Below, in pieces: positions 8,247 to 17,482 of a stretch of 32,042 nucleotides of DNA. The notes under the pieces are model-generated. The model did no database searches and was not told the DNA's origin. It was given only the letters and a program-made list of their open reading frames with translations. The stretch comes from Thermoleophilia bacterium (GTDB lineage Bacteria; Actinomycetota; Thermoleophilia; Gaiellales; JAICJC01): the NCBI GenBank assembly GCA_025928655.1, contig JAICJC010000033.1:1-32042 (forward strand), read 5' to 3'. The position numbers and the translations under genes were made by a program. Numbering within the stretch: position 1 is the stretch's first letter; each line of letters opens with the position of its first letter.

Positions 8247-8912
8247 CTACGTCGTGGACTCGGAGCCGGCCCCGCGATCCTGGGCGTCCTGCTCGACGGC
8301 GAGCCGGAGTGCTGTGCGGATCGTCGCTCGCCGACCCTCGATGAGAATCGCGTAGGCGAACCGGCCTTCGCGCCAGACGAGGTACACGAGCGGGAGGGGC
8401 CGTCCGTTGTACGGCAGCGAGCCCCTGATCAACACGGGGTCGGTGCCCGGCGCTCCGTCGGGCGCGGCGAGGAGATGACCGTTGACCTGGGCGGCGGCGA
8501 TCCGCAGGGTCGCGGGGTCGGTGTCGACGCGGTGTACGGCCACGGCCGACCTGTACGCAAGGGCCGCGGTGAGGAGGAGCCGGATACCCGGGCCGCTGTA
8601 GCCGGCCTGATATCCCCCGAGGTACGTCGCGTGCTCGATCGCTGCCGCGCGCGGTGAGTCGTTCGAGGTCTCCTGCGCGAGCGAGATGATGTGCATCTGG
8701 GCCGGCACGGGGCGGTACGACCCCGAGAGACCCGGCGGCTGCAGGACGAGGCGGCGGAGCTGCGCTGCGACGTTCTCGGTGGATCGAGTCGCCGGCTTGC
8801 CGGAGACGGCCGGCGTCGTGGTCCCGTGAGGCTGACCGCTTCCGCATCCGGCGGCCGCGACGGCGCCCGCGACGGCGGTCGCGAGGAGTAATCGACGAGG
8901 AGCGCCCGACAC
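8247..8912 (-). CDS. Putative lipoprotein of unknown function
   Basis: GTG start; 'VSGAPRRLLLATAVAGAVAAAGCGSG' signal peptide with lipobox; codon-like GC3 continues to the stop. Confidence 0.7.
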   Translation of the reverse strand: MSGAPRRLLLATAVAGAVAAAGCGSGQPHGTTTPAVSGKPATRSTENVAAQLRRLVLQPPGLSGSYRPVPAQMHIISLAQETSNDSPRAAAIEHATYLGGYQAGYSGPGIRLLLTAALAYRSAVAVHRVDTDPATLRIAAAQVNGHLLAAPDGAPGTDPVLIRGSLPYNGRPLPLVYLVWREGRFAYAILIEGRRATIRTALRLAVEQDAQDRGAGSESTT

Positions 8913-8927
8913 ATCAGTACGTGTCGG
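8906..8927. promoter_or_regulatory. Inverted repeat CCGACAC-N8-GTGTCGG overlapping the lipoprotein start codon
   Basis: CCGACAC ATCAGTAC GTGTCGG; the GTG start (8912-8910, minus) is inside one arm. Confidence 0.5.
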
Positions 8928-8963
8928 CGTGTGCGCCGCCCGGGTTGAGCATCGATGAACGAA

Positions 8964-8980
8964 CGTCACGAAATGTGACG
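8964..8980. promoter_or_regulatory. Inverted repeat CGTCAC-N5-GTGACG between the ABC operon and the lipoprotein gene
   Basis: Perfect 6-bp arms: CGTCAC GAAAT GTGACG. Either an operator or a weak terminator stem after the ABC operon. Confidence 0.45.
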
Positions 8981-8998
8981 ATCGCGATGGGGCGCGTG

Positions 8999-10090
8999 CT
9001 ACCCGGCGTCGGGCCCGGCGGCCGGGATCAGCCACGCATCGTCATCCGACCAGGACAGCCGGACACGCGACTCGGGGTCGGGCGCCCGGCCCGACCCGCG
9101 GGCCGTCGCTGTGAGCTCCCCGAGCCTGGGCGACTGCAGCCGTACGGTGCGCTCGGCGCCCAGGAACGCCGTGTCCACCACGCGTGCGTCGAGATCGGCG
9201 CGGCCCTCGTCGGAGACGCCGTCCAGCTGCAGGTTCTCGGGCCGGACGAGCACGAGCACCGGGGTCCCGGCGGTGAGCCCCGCCGGTCCGCCCGCGGTGC
9301 GCAGCCCGACGCCGTCGATCGCGACCGAGTACCGATCGGCCTGGACGCTCTCGACCCGGCCGGCGAACCGGTTGGCGGTGCCGACGAAGTCGGCCACGAA
9401 GGATGACGCGGGCCGGTGGTAGATCTCCTCCGGCGTCCCCACCTGCTCGAGCAGCCCGTGGTTCATGACCGCCACCCGGTCGGACATCGAGAACGCCTCC
9501 CCCTGGTCGTGGGTGACGTAGCAGAAGGTGACGCCGACGGAGCGCTGGAGGTCCTTCAGCTGGGTCTGCATGTCGGTGCGCAGCTTCAGGTCGAGCGCCC
9601 CGAGCGGCTCGTCCAGGAGCAGGACCTCGGGCCGGTTCACGAGCGCCCGGGCGAGGGCGACGCGCTGCTGCTGGCCGCCGGAGAGCTGCCGCGGCCGCGC
9701 CCGCTCGCGGCCCTGGAGCTGCACGAGCGCCACGGCCTCGTCGACGCGGGTGCGAACCTCCGCCTTGGCGACCTTCGCCTCGCGCAGGCCGAACGCGACG
9801 TTCTCGAACACGTCGAGGTGGGGGAAGAGGGCGTAGCTCTGGAAGACGGTGTTGACCGGCCGCCTGTACGGGCGCACCCCGGTCATGTCGCGGCCGCCGA
9901 CGCTGATGCGCCCCGCGGTCGGCTCCTCGAACCCGGCGATCATCCGCAGGGTCGTGGTCTTGCCGCACCCCGACGGGCCGATGATCGAGAAGAACTCCCC
10001 GCGCTCGATCCGCAGGTCCAGGTTGCGGACGGCGACGAGGTCGCCGAAGCGCTTCTCGACGCCGTTGATGTCGACGGCGGAGTCGGTCAT
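8999..10090 (-). CDS. Spermidine/putrescine-type ABC transporter ATP-binding protein (PotA-like)
   Basis: 'GPSGCGKTTTLRMIAGFEEP' Walker A, 'LSGGQQQRVALARALVNRPEVLLLDEPLGALD' signature/Walker B, C-terminal TOBE-like region. Confidence 0.93.
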   Translation of the reverse strand: MTDSAVDINGVEKRFGDLVAVRNLDLRIERGEFFSIIGPSGCGKTTTLRMIAGFEEPTAGRISVGGRDMTGVRPYRRPVNTVFQSYALFPHLDVFENVAFGLREAKVAKAEVRTRVDEAVALVQLQGRERARPRQLSGGQQQRVALARALVNRPEVLLLDEPLGALDLKLRTDMQTQLKDLQRSVGVTFCYVTHDQGEAFSMSDRVAVMNHGLLEQVGTPEEIYHRPASSFVADFVGTANRFAGRVESVQADRYSVAIDGVGLRTAGGPAGLTAGTPVLVLVRPENLQLDGVSDEGRADLDARVVDTAFLGAERTVRLQSPRLGELTATARGSGRAPDPESRVRLSWSDDDAWLIPAAGPDAG

Positions 10091-10917
10091 CGTCCCCGGT
10101 AGATGTCGAGCATGTTCCCCCTGCGTCCGGACCGGCCGAGCGAGCCGGCCGTGGCGTAGATGAGCACGGCGACGCTCATGAGCGTCACGGTGAAGAGCAT
10201 CACGAGCAGCCCGATCGCGTTGATCTCCGGCGTGATGCGGAAGCGGATCATGCCCAGGATCACCACCGGGAGCGGCGTGTTCGACGCGCCCTGCAGGAAG
10301 ACAGAGGTGACCACGTCGTCGAACGAGAACGTGAAGGCCAGCAGGCCCGCGGCGATGATCGCGGGCAGGAGCGCCGCGAACGTGACTCGCCGGAACGTCC
10401 GCCACGGCGTCGCGCCGAGATCGGCGGCCGCCTCCTCGAGCGCCGGGTCGAGGCCCGCCATCCGGGCCTGCACGATGATCGCGGCATACGCGGAGTTCCA
10501 GACCGTGTGGCCGATCACGATGGCGGTCAGCCCGAGCGTGAAGTGGATCTTCAGGAAGAGGAAGAAGAGCGCGGTCGCGGACACGACTTCCGGCAGGATG
10601 ATGCGGGCGTAGATCAGCCCGTCGTAGACCGCCCGCGCCTTCGGAGACGCCCGCCTCCACCAGAGGGCGCCGGACACCGCGATCGCGAGCGAGAGCAGGG
10701 CCGACGCGATCGCGATGTAGAGCGTCGTCTCGAGGCCGGTGCGCACGTTCTGGTCGTGCAGGGCGAGCCCGTACCAATGTGTCGTGAACCCGCCCCAGCC
10801 GGCCATGATCGTCTGCTGGTTGAAGGAGTTCACCGCGACCCCGATCAGCGGCAGCCACAGGAACAGCAGCACGAGCAGGCTCACGCCGGCGGCGAACGGA
10901 TGGCGGCGGACGCTCAC
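10087..10917 (-). CDS. ABC transporter permease (PotC-like)
   Basis: Multiple TM segments and 'ALEEAAADLGATPWRTFRRVTFAALLPAIIAAGLLAFTFSFDDVVTSVFL' EAA loop; 4-nt overlap with the ATPase gene. Confidence 0.92.
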   Translation of the reverse strand: MSVRRHPFAAGVSLLVLLFLWLPLIGVAVNSFNQQTIMAGWGGFTTHWYGLALHDQNVRTGLETTLYIAIASALLSLAIAVSGALWWRRASPKARAVYDGLIYARIILPEVVSATALFFLFLKIHFTLGLTAIVIGHTVWNSAYAAIIVQARMAGLDPALEEAAADLGATPWRTFRRVTFAALLPAIIAAGLLAFTFSFDDVVTSVFLQGASNTPLPVVILGMIRFRITPEINAIGLLVMLFTVTLMSVAVLIYATAGSLGRSGRRGNMLDIYRGR

Positions 10918-11798
10918 TGCGGGTCCGCCGCGGGCTGGGCCCGGCGCAGCAGGAAGAGGAGCACCATGAGCACGACCATGATGCTCACGGCCAGCGCCGA
11001 GCCGAAGGGGTAGTTGCCGGTCTGGAGGAACTGGTCGGCGAGGATGTTACCCGCCATCAGCGTCTTGCCTCCGCCCAGCACCTCGGGGATCACGTACTCG
11101 CCGAGCGCCGGCACGCCGACGATGATGACGCCGGCGATCAGCCCGGGCACCGCCATCGGCAGCACCACGCGGCGAAACTGCCGCCACGGGGTCGCGCCCA
11201 GGTCCTCGGCCGCGTCGAACAGCGCCGGGTCGATCCGCTCGAGCGAGACGTAGATCGGCAGGATCATGAGCGGCAGGTAGGAGTAGAGGATGCCGATCCC
11301 GATCGAGTACTGCGTGTACAGGATGTCGATGTGCCCGTGCAGGCCGAGCGCCCGCGCGAACCGGTCGATCGGCCCCAGGTTCTGGAGCAGGTCGACCCAC
11401 GAGTAGGTGCGCACGATGAAGCTCGTCCAGAAGGGCACGATCACGGCGACGAGCAGCAGTCGCTGGGCGCGCGGGCTCTGGCGGCTGATGAAGTAGGCGA
11501 ACGTGAACCCGATGACCGCGCAGGCGAGCGTGGTCGAGACCGAGAGCACGACGCTGCGCGCGAGCGTGTGCAGGTACAGGCTCGAGGTGAACGCGCGGTA
11601 GTTGCCCGTCGTCCAGCCGAAGAAGACGTTGAAGTCGACCTGGTTGACCGACCCGAACGAGTACAGGGCGATCAGGGCGAGCGGCACGACGAAGCACACC
11701 AGCGTGATCGCCAGCGTCGGGGCGAGCAGGGCGAGGCGGGCGTACCGGCTCGGGTCGATCCGCCGTCCCCTCGGCGCCGCGGGAGGCGGTGCCGTCAC
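10914..11798 (-). CDS. ABC transporter permease (PotB-like)
   Basis: 'ALFDAAEDLGATPWRQFRRVVLPMAVPGLIAGVIIVGVPALGEYVIPEVLGGGKTLMAGNILADQFL'; start GTG 11798 chosen, the longer ORF N-terminus being non-coding-like. Confidence 0.9.
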   Translation of the reverse strand: MTAPPPAAPRGRRIDPSRYARLALLAPTLAITLVCFVVPLALIALYSFGSVNQVDFNVFFGWTTGNYRAFTSSLYLHTLARSVVLSVSTTLACAVIGFTFAYFISRQSPRAQRLLLVAVIVPFWTSFIVRTYSWVDLLQNLGPIDRFARALGLHGHIDILYTQYSIGIGILYSYLPLMILPIYVSLERIDPALFDAAEDLGATPWRQFRRVVLPMAVPGLIAGVIIVGVPALGEYVIPEVLGGGKTLMAGNILADQFLQTGNYPFGSALAVSIMVVLMVLLFLLRRAQPAADPQ

Positions 11799-11809
11799 GC
11801 GCTCGATGG

Positions 11810-12928
11810 TCAGGCCGCCTTGATCGCCGTCCACGTGTTCGACCAGAGCGTCGCGCCGTCCGCGCCGAGGTACTTGTCGAACTCCGTCTTCGCCAGCACC
11901 TCGTCGGTCGGCACCAGGATCGGGTTCTTGGAGATCGACTTGAGGATGAGCGGCGTCGACGCGGGCATCACGTACGCCGTCCCGGTGGTGTTCACGAAGT
12001 CGGCGTACTGGGGCGGCTCGGCGAGGAAGTTCAGGAACGCCTGGATCACGGCGATCTTGCTCGTGCTCTGGACGGCGGTGAAGCCCTCGAGATATGCGTG
12101 CACGCCCTCGTCCGGCAGCACCCACTTGATCTTGTCGTTCTTCTGCTGGAGGAGCGCCACGTCGTAGTCCCAGTCCATCGCCATGGCGGTCGACCCGTTG
12201 ACGAGGCCGGCGCCGACGTCCGTGTTCAGGAACGCCTTCAGGTGCGGCTTCACGCCGACGACCGCGTCCTGCACCTTCTTCAGCTCATCCGGGTCGGTCG
12301 TGTTGGACGAGAACCCGAGGTACTTGCAGGTCGATCCCATGCAGTCGCGCTCGAGGTTGATGAAGATCGTCTGGCCGGAGTACCGGGGGATCAGCTCCCA
12401 CAGGTCGTGCCAGCTCGTGATCGTGGCGTTGCCGATGAGGTCGGGGCGGTAGGCGATCCCGACCTTGCCGTAGTCGGTGGGGAGGCCCCACGGATACGCC
12501 TTGCGGAACTTCTCCGAGACGTTCTTGGCGTTCGGGATCTTCGACCAGTCGAGCTGCGTGATCAGGTTGGCTGCGGACGCCTGGCCCGCGTCGCTCGTGT
12601 CGGCGAGCAGGAAGTCGTACTGCTTGCTCTTGAACTGGAGGACGACCTCGGCGCTGCTCGACGTCGCGTTCGAGGTCATCTTGATCGATGCGCCCGGGTA
12701 CTTCTTGGCGAAGTCGGCCAGGTTGTGCTTCCCGATCCAGCCCGGGTAGTTGGACAGGATCGCCTGGCCCTTGATCGCGCCGGAGGCGGCGGACGACGAG
12801 CCGGAGCCCGAGCCGCCGCAGGCGGCGAGCAGCGACGCCGCCGAGACGCCGAGCGCACCGGCGCCCGCACGTCGCAGCAGGGTGCCGCGGGTGAGCGGCT
12901 CCGTGGCGGGAAATCCCTCGGTATTCAC
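11810..12928 (-). CDS. Polyamine-type extracellular solute-binding lipoprotein (PotD-like)
   Basis: GTG start with upstream GGGAGG; 'RRAGAGALGVSAASLLAACGGSGS' signal and lipobox; 'LSNYPGWIGKHNLADFAKKYP...YDFLLADTSDAG...WGLPTDYGKVGIAYRPD'. Confidence 0.92.
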   Translation of the reverse strand: MNTEGFPATEPLTRGTLLRRAGAGALGVSAASLLAACGGSGSGSSSAASGAIKGQAILSNYPGWIGKHNLADFAKKYPGASIKMTSNATSSSAEVVLQFKSKQYDFLLADTSDAGQASAANLITQLDWSKIPNAKNVSEKFRKAYPWGLPTDYGKVGIAYRPDLIGNATITSWHDLWELIPRYSGQTIFINLERDCMGSTCKYLGFSSNTTDPDELKKVQDAVVGVKPHLKAFLNTDVGAGLVNGSTAMAMDWDYDVALLQQKNDKIKWVLPDEGVHAYLEGFTAVQSTSKIAVIQAFLNFLAEPPQYADFVNTTGTAYVMPASTPLILKSISKNPILVPTDEVLAKTEFDKYLGADGATLWSNTWTAIKAA

Positions 12929-12974
12929 GGCGTGTACCTCCCTCGGATGGCCGTACGAGCTGGACGCAAGCGGC

Positions 12975-12986
12975 AGGACATGTCCT
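12975..12986. promoter_or_regulatory. Perfect 12-bp palindrome AGGACATGTCCT in the potD / CocE divergent region
   Basis: AGGACATGTCCT equals its own reverse complement; the only such element noticed in the 132-bp divergent intergene. Confidence 0.5.
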
Positions 12987-13060
12987 CGTGACCGGCACCG
13001 TAGCGCCCGGGGCCGGCCACCGCGTCCGTGTTCGCCGCCCGGCTGCTAGCCTCGCGGCGG

Positions 13061-14992
13061 ATGAACCGCCCGACGCCACTGACGCTCGGTGGCGGAAACG
13101 TCCTCCTGGAGCGAGACGTCGGGGTGATCGCCCGCGACGGTGTGCGGCTCTCGGTCGACGTCTACCGCCCCAACCGGCCCGGACGCGTCCCCGCCATCCT
13201 CGAGCACATCCCGTACCGCAAGGACGACCTGCGGGCGATCGAGGACCGCTCGCAGAACTGCTTCCTCGTGAACGCCGGGTTCGCGTGCGTGCGCCTCGAC
13301 GTCCGCGGCACGGGCAGCTCGCAGGGCGTGGCCCGGGACGAGTACACCGAGGTCGAGCAGCACGACGGCGTCGACGTCGTCGCGTGGATGGCGGAGCAGC
13401 CCTGGTGCACCGGGTCGGTGGCCTCGTGGGGCGTGTCGTACGGCGGGTTCAGCTGCATCCAGCTCGCCGCCCTGCGCCCGCCGGCGCTGCGGGCGATCGC
13501 GCCGGTGTACGCCACCGACGACCGCTACACCGACGACATGCACTTCCACGGCGGGGCGCTGAACGCGAGCAGCCTGCCGGGCTATCCGACCGAGATGATC
13601 GCGATGAACGCGCTCCCGCCGCTCGGCGAGCGCGACGAGGAGTTCGACCGGGGCTGGCGACGCCGGATCGAGGAGACGCCGGCATGGGTGCTCGACTGGA
13701 TCCGCGAGCAGCACGACGGCCCCTACTGGCGCAACGGCTCCCTGCGGCCCGACTTCGACCGGATCACCTGCGCGGTGCTCATCTGTGCCGGCTGGCGCGA
13801 CGGCTACCGCACGGCCGCGCTGCGCATGGCCCGGAACCTGGAGGCGCCGTGGGAGCTGCTCGCCGGGCCGTGGGCGCACAAGCTGCCCGACCGCGGCGTG
13901 CCCGGCCCGCGGTATCCCTTCCTGGCCGAGATGGCGCGGTTCTTTCACCATCATCTGGGGGAGGCCGGTGGAGAGGCGCCGTCCGGGCGGCCGCGGACGG
14001 TGTTCTTCATCGGCGCGCCGGACACGCCCGTGCGCCCGCACGCGGTGGTGTCGGGCGAGTGGCTGTCCTCGCAGCGCTGGCCCGAGGACGTCGACCGGAC
14101 GCGCCTCGCGCTCGGCGGGCCGGCCGTCGCGCCCGCCCGGGTGACGACCGGCGTCATGACCGGGCAGTGGTGCCCGCCGCCGCCGGCGACCGGCCAGTTC
14201 CTCGACCAGTCCCGCGACGACGCCCAGAGCGCCGTCTTCGAGAGCGAGCCGCTGGTGGCCCCGGTCGCGCTGTTCGGCGAGCCGATCGTGCGGCTGCGGC
14301 TCCGCCATCCCGGCCCGCGGACGCTGGTGTCCGTCAAGCTGCAGAACGTCGCGCCGGACGGCTCGTCGCAGCCTGTCACGTCCGCGGCCGCGAACATCGA
14401 GATCGCGGGCGAGATCACGCTCGAGCTCCCGCTCATGGCGGTCGGCTGGAGGTTTCCCGCCGGCCACAGGATCCGGGCGGCGGTGGCGGTGGCCGACTGG
14501 CCCAACCTGTGGCCGCTGCCCGCGGTCGCGCCGCTCGAGATCACGGCTCCGGTCGAGCTCGAGCTGCCCGGCCTTCCGGCCGACGCGGCCGCGTTCGAGC
14601 CCGCCGACGGGCCGTTGGTGGAAATCGCGCAGCCCGGGGCCGAGACCGAGGCGAGCTCCCGGTGGGACGTGGTGGCCCACGTGCTCACCGGCGAGGCCGG
14701 CATCGTGACCGAGATGCGCTCCCGCGAGTCGATCCCGGCCGAGGGCTGGTCCGTCGAGGAGTCCGCCCAGCGCTGGGCGATGACGGGCGACGACCCGCTG
14801 GGCGCCGCGGTCAGCGGGACGTGGCGCTACCGGCTCACACGCCCGGGCCTGACGGCGGACGTGCAGGTCGAGACACGGTTCGAGGCGACCGCGGACGAGT
14901 TCGTGGCCGACCTGCGGCTGCGGGTCGAGGCCGACGGGGCGCCCTTCGCCGAGCGCACATGGAAGGAGCGGATCCCACGCCGGGGCGTGTGA
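13061..14992 (+). CDS. CocE/NonD family hydrolase (X-Pro dipeptidyl-peptidase S15-like), copy 1
   Basis: 'DGVRLSVDVYRPNRPGRVPAILEHIPYRKDD', nucleophile 'SWGVSYGGFS', Asp 'GWRDGYRT', His 'LLAGPWAHKLPDRG', C-terminal jelly-roll-like region. Confidence 0.93.
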   Translation: MNRPTPLTLGGGNVLLERDVGVIARDGVRLSVDVYRPNRPGRVPAILEHIPYRKDDLRAIEDRSQNCFLVNAGFACVRLDVRGTGSSQGVARDEYTEVEQHDGVDVVAWMAEQPWCTGSVASWGVSYGGFSCIQLAALRPPALRAIAPVYATDDRYTDDMHFHGGALNASSLPGYPTEMIAMNALPPLGERDEEFDRGWRRRIEETPAWVLDWIREQHDGPYWRNGSLRPDFDRITCAVLICAGWRDGYRTAALRMARNLEAPWELLAGPWAHKLPDRGVPGPRYPFLAEMARFFHHHLGEAGGEAPSGRPRTVFFIGAPDTPVRPHAVVSGEWLSSQRWPEDVDRTRLALGGPAVAPARVTTGVMTGQWCPPPPATGQFLDQSRDDAQSAVFESEPLVAPVALFGEPIVRLRLRHPGPRTLVSVKLQNVAPDGSSQPVTSAAANIEIAGEITLELPLMAVGWRFPAGHRIRAAVAVADWPNLWPLPAVAPLEITAPVELELPGLPADAAAFEPADGPLVEIAQPGAETEASSRWDVVAHVLTGEAGIVTEMRSRESIPAEGWSVEESAQRWAMTGDDPLGAAVSGTWRYRLTRPGLTADVQVETRFEATADEFVADLRLRVEADGAPFAERTWKERIPRRGV

Positions 14993-16917
14993 CGCACCTC
15001 GAGTCGGCCGGCGGGCGGATCGTGGTCGAACGGGACGTCCGCATCCGGATGCGCGACGGCGTGCAGCTCTCGGCCGACGTCTACCGGCCCGACCGGCCGG
15101 GCCGCTTCGGCGCCATCCTCGAGCACATCCCGTACCGCAAGGACGACCTGCGGGCGCTGCAGGATCGCGGTCAGAACCTCGTCCTGGCCGGGGCGGGCTT
15201 CGTCTGCGTCCGCCTCGACGTCCGCGGCACCGGCGGCTCCGAGGGCGTCGCCGTCGACGAGTACACCGAGGCCGAGCAGCTGGACGGCGTCGAGGTGGTC
15301 GACTGGATGGCGCGCCAGGAGTGGTGCAACGGCAACGTCGGCTCCTGGGGCAAGTCCTACGGGGGCTTCTCGTGCATCCAGCTCGCGGGCCGCCGGCCGC
15401 CGGCGCTGCGCGCCATCGCGCCGGTCTACGCGACCGACGACCGGTACACCGACGACATGCACTTCGACGGCGGCGCGGTGGCCGCCTTCGAGCTCGGCAA
15501 CTACCCGGTCCGCATGATCGGCATGAACGCGCTCCCGCCCGGCGACGGCGAGGGGCCGGAGTTCGAGGCCCGCTGGCGGGAGCGGATCGACTCGACGCCG
15601 GCGTGGGTGGTGCGGTGGCTGACCGAGCAGAAGGACGGCCCGTACTGGCGCAACGGATCGCTGCGTCCCGACTACGAGCGGATCGAGTGCCCCGTCTTCA
15701 TCGTCTCGGGCTGGCACGACGGATACCGGACGGCCGGACTGCGCATGGCGCGGCGGCTGCGAAGCCCGTGGCAGCTCCTGGCGGGGCCGTGGACGCATGT
15801 CGCGCCCGACCGCGGCGTGCCCCGGCCCGTCTACCCCTTCATGCGCGAGCTGGTCGCGTTCTTCCGGACGCATCTCGATCCCGGCTCGGCGCCCGCCCAG
15901 GCCGCCGGGCGGCCGCGGTCGATCCTCTTCATCGAGGAGCACGACCCTCCCGGCGAGCCGGCGGAGCGGGTGTCGGGCGCGTGGATCGCGAGCGAGTCGT
16001 GGCCGGAGTCGGCCGGCGAGTCGGTGCTGACGCTGGGGATGCCCCGGGTCGCGGCTCCCTCGGCGTCGGTCGGCCTCGCCACCGGGAACTGGTGCCCGCC
16101 GCCCCCCGACAGCGGGCTGTTCGGAGACCAGCGCGCCGACGAGGCCGCGAGCGCCTGCTTCGAGAGCGCGCCGCTGCCCGAGGCGGTCGAGGTGCTCGGG
16201 GCGCCCCGGGTGCGGTTCCGGATCGCGCACCCCGGCCCGCGCGCCCTCGTGTCGGTGAAGCTGAACGACGTCGCCCCCGAAGGGGCGTCTCAGCCGGTGA
16301 CCCGCGGCGCGGTCAACCTCGCCTGCGACGGCGAGGCGGCGGTCGAGCTCGATCTGATGGCCACGGGCTGGAGGTTCCGGCCGGGGCACCGGATCCGGGT
16401 CGCGGTTGCGGCGAACGACTGGCCGTGCCTGTGGCCGCTGCCCCGGCTCGAGCCGCTCGGCGTGACCACGGCGGTCGAGCTGCGCCTCCCCGGGCTGCCC
16501 GACGACGCCCGCCCCCATGACGCCGGGAGCGATGTGGTGCCGGTGACATGGACGGACGGCGTCGTGACCGACCGGCCGTCGCGCTGGGAGCCGGTGCGCG
16601 ACCCGGACACCGGCAAGGCCGGGATCGAGGCCGCCGACTGGTGGGTGTTCGAGTTCCCGCAGGAGGGCCTGCGCTGCGAGGAGGGGCACGTCTACTCGAC
16701 CGGCGTCCGCGACGACGACCCGCTCTCGGCCCGGGTGGAGGGGCGCACGCGCTTCGCCCTGGCCCGGCCGGGGCTCGACGCCGTGGCGGAGGCGAGCGGG
16801 ACCTTCACCTGCACGGAGACGGAGTTCGTGGTCGAGCTCGACCTGGCCGTGACCCGCGACGGCGAGCCGTTCCACCGCCGGCGCTGGCGCGAGCGGATCG
16901 CGCGCGACGGCTGCTAG
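14989..16917 (+). CDS. CocE/NonD family hydrolase, copy 2
   Basis: GTG at 14989 overlaps the stop of copy 1; ATG 14959 is the alternative. Nucleophile 'SWGKSYGGFS', Asp 'GWHDGYRT', His 'LLAGPWTHVAPDRG'. Confidence 0.92.
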   Translation: MTHLESAGGRIVVERDVRIRMRDGVQLSADVYRPDRPGRFGAILEHIPYRKDDLRALQDRGQNLVLAGAGFVCVRLDVRGTGGSEGVAVDEYTEAEQLDGVEVVDWMARQEWCNGNVGSWGKSYGGFSCIQLAGRRPPALRAIAPVYATDDRYTDDMHFDGGAVAAFELGNYPVRMIGMNALPPGDGEGPEFEARWRERIDSTPAWVVRWLTEQKDGPYWRNGSLRPDYERIECPVFIVSGWHDGYRTAGLRMARRLRSPWQLLAGPWTHVAPDRGVPRPVYPFMRELVAFFRTHLDPGSAPAQAAGRPRSILFIEEHDPPGEPAERVSGAWIASESWPESAGESVLTLGMPRVAAPSASVGLATGNWCPPPPDSGLFGDQRADEAASACFESAPLPEAVEVLGAPRVRFRIAHPGPRALVSVKLNDVAPEGASQPVTRGAVNLACDGEAAVELDLMATGWRFRPGHRIRVAVAANDWPCLWPLPRLEPLGVTTAVELRLPGLPDDARPHDAGSDVVPVTWTDGVVTDRPSRWEPVRDPDTGKAGIEAADWWVFEFPQEGLRCEEGHVYSTGVRDDDPLSARVEGRTRFALARPGLDAVAEASGTFTCTETEFVVELDLAVTRDGEPFHRRRWRERIARDGC

Positions 16918-16967
16918 CCACCATCGACGGAGCCCTCCACCGCCGGGACATCGCACGACGACCGGGG

Positions 16968-17345
16968 TCAGAGCGCGAATCGGAGAACGACGCTGGTGCC
17001 GCGGGCGGTGCTGATGGTGGCTTCCGACAGCGCGTGGATGAGCTTCACGCCGACGCCGAGGCCGGGGTTGAGGCTGGGGGTGGCTATGCCGCTGCCGTGG
17101 TCTCTGACCCGGATGGTCAGGTGGTGGTCGCGAATGCGGCTGGTGATCGTCATCTCGCCGGCCCCGGCAGGGTAGGCGTGCTGCACGGCGTTGCTGCATG
17201 CCTCCGTGACGGCGAGCGCAATATCCGCCCCGTCGCGGCACGCCTCGGGCCAGTACTCGTCGACGAACCTCGAGACGGCGGCGCGTACCGTCGGGACGTT
17301 GGCGGCGGTAGCCGGGACGTGCATCTTGATCCCCGCCGCTGACAC
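16968..17345 (-). CDS. RsbW/SpoIIAB-like ATP-binding anti-sigma-factor type protein (HATPase_c)
   Basis: 'DIALAVTEACSNAVQHAYP' N-box and 'IRVRDHGSGI' G1 box; GTG start with upstream AAGGAG. Confidence 0.88.
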   Translation of the reverse strand: MSAAGIKMHVPATAANVPTVRAAVSRFVDEYWPEACRDGADIALAVTEACSNAVQHAYPAGAGEMTITSRIRDHHLTIRVRDHGSGIATPSLNPGLGVGVKLIHALSEATISTARGTSVVLRFAL

Positions 17346-17466
17346 GGCGGCTCCTTCCCGACCTCTTTGCGACCGGCGGCTATTTCACCGGGCTGGCGTC
17401 AGGCTAGCACGCGGCTTCGCGCGAAACCGTTCCGCGGCGCGCATCGAGTCGTATACTGGGTGGCAT

Positions 17467-17482
17467 GGCGCCTTCTGGCGCC
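17467..17482 (+). other. 5'-UTR hairpin GGCGCC-TTCT-GGCGCC upstream of the GAF-ANTAR gene
   Basis: Perfect 6-bp stem, 4-nt loop, ~10 nt downstream of a -10-like TATACT (17452-17457). Confidence 0.45.

Noticed and set aside
10091-10858. Possible permease-ATPase fusion in ORF 8999-10858
   Set aside because: The upstream part is an out-of-frame reading of the PotC-like gene; the ATPase starts at 10090 with an ATGA overlap.
12988-14958. N-terminal two-fifths of the 1309-aa plus ORF, suggesting a giant fusion
   Set aside because: This part is out of frame with and overlaps CocE copy 1; only the segment from 14959/14989 is hydrolase-like.
14827-17241. 804-aa minus-strand ORF opposite the CocE pair
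   Set aside because: Arg/Pro/Gly/His-rich translation without domains, antisense to two well-supported hydrolases; typical high-GC shadow ORF.
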